This document shows positions 36,748 through 36,995 of a stretch of DNA of 36,995 bases, piece after piece. A program made the position numbers and the translations under genes. The notes beneath the pieces were generated by a model. That model did no database searches. It saw only the letters and a list, made by a program, of their open reading frames with translations, and had not been told where the DNA came from. Each line of letters begins with the position of its first letter. The first letter of the stretch is position 1. The DNA lies in NCBI GenBank assembly GCA_002701545.1, contig NZVR01000185.1, positions 1 to 36,995 of the forward strand, given 5' to 3'. Source of the DNA: Blastopirellula sp. (GTDB lineage: Bacteria; Planctomycetota; Planctomycetia; Pirellulales; Pirellulaceae).

Positions 36748-36995
36748 TTAACTCGCCACCATGAACCGATCTAACGATTCGCGTATCTGTTCGGCAGTCT
36801 TATTCACCACGCCTCGTCGCAACTGTGCCAGCTGATTCGCCACACTTCCGTCGTAGACCGTATCACCGACCTGCACGACGATCCCGGCAATCAACTCGCT
36901 GTCAGTCACCGTTCGCAGCACCACTTCTTTTTTCAGTGCGGACGACAAGGCGGTCGTCACAGACGCCGCTGTCGCATCGTCCAATGGCTCGGCGG
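36748..36995 (-). CDS. atpH: F1F0 ATP synthase subunit delta, C-terminal part
   Basis: The frame is open at the right edge; the last 82 residues are present. The C-terminal signature of delta/OSCP is clear: an A-E-P-L-D start, ALSSALKKEVVLRTVTDS, ELIAGIVVQVGDTVYDGSV and ANQLAQLRR (adjacent blocks). The subunit forms the peripheral-stalk cap on F1. The order atpH-atpA and the strand fit a canonical operon whose F0 genes should lie beyond the window. Confidence 0.93.
   Translation of the reverse strand, partial: AEPLDDATAASVTTALSSALKKEVVLRTVTDSELIAGIVVQVGDTVYDGSVANQLAQLRRGVVNKTAEQIRESLDRFMVAS

Overview
The window looks like a chromosomal segment of a planctomycete, probably of the Pirellulaceae/Rhodopirellula type. 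Three things point there: a PSCyt1-DUF1549-DUF1553 cytochrome-like protein (a family expanded mainly in Planctomycetes and relatives), several giant or coiled-coil secreted proteins with vWA, NPCBM and cadherin-like/SdrD-like domains, and frequent GTG and TTG starts. No rRNA, tRNA, CRISPR array, transposase or phage gene was seen. The assignment comes from gene content alone.

Left part (1-8958). The window opens inside a large secreted adhesin-like gene (96-residue cadherin-like repeats, then an SdrD-B-like domain), closed by a strong hairpin terminator. On the minus strand follow an amidohydrolase and, upstream of it, an exported alpha/beta-hydrolase-fold protein without a recognisable catalytic nucleophile, with a good sigma70-like promoter. 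A divergent intergenic region with nested inverted repeats leads to plus-strand genes: a membrane vWA protein, an LpxL-type acyltransferase, a Rieske ferredoxin and a double-GNAT acetyltransferase.

Middle part (9029-24707). A 15.7-kb run of minus-strand genes. In transcription order: a membrane vWA protein, a 1226-residue DUF4175-like membrane/coiled-coil protein, a small exported acidic/coiled protein, an exported protein of the prenyltransferase/squalene-cyclase alpha-barrel fold, an NPCBM-domain protein, an exported beta-propeller, a PSCyt1-DUF1549-DUF1553 protein with a discoidin-like insert, a lipoprotein gluzincin and an enolase-superfamily enzyme. The first five form the best candidate for an uncharacterised envelope system: vWA and large periplasmic coiled-coil partners as in MoxR/Bat-type loci, but no MoxR or DUF58 gene beside them in this window.

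Right part (24902-36995). RNase PH, a LolD-like ABC ATPase, a membrane protein with a TrkA-C-like domain, serine O-acetyltransferase, a YfhO-family membrane protein, and the F1 part of an ATP synthase operon on the minus strand (atpH-atpA-atpG-atpD-atpC). That operon is unusual. A DUF4870-type membrane protein gene is translationally coupled between atpG and atpD, and a small membrane-protein gene on the opposite strand fills the gap between atpA and atpG. The latter has an exact TATAAT so close to its ATG that its mRNA should be leaderless.

Short tandem duplications (19 bp x4, 13 bp x3, 13 bp x2) lie at or just after the stop codons of three minus-strand genes.
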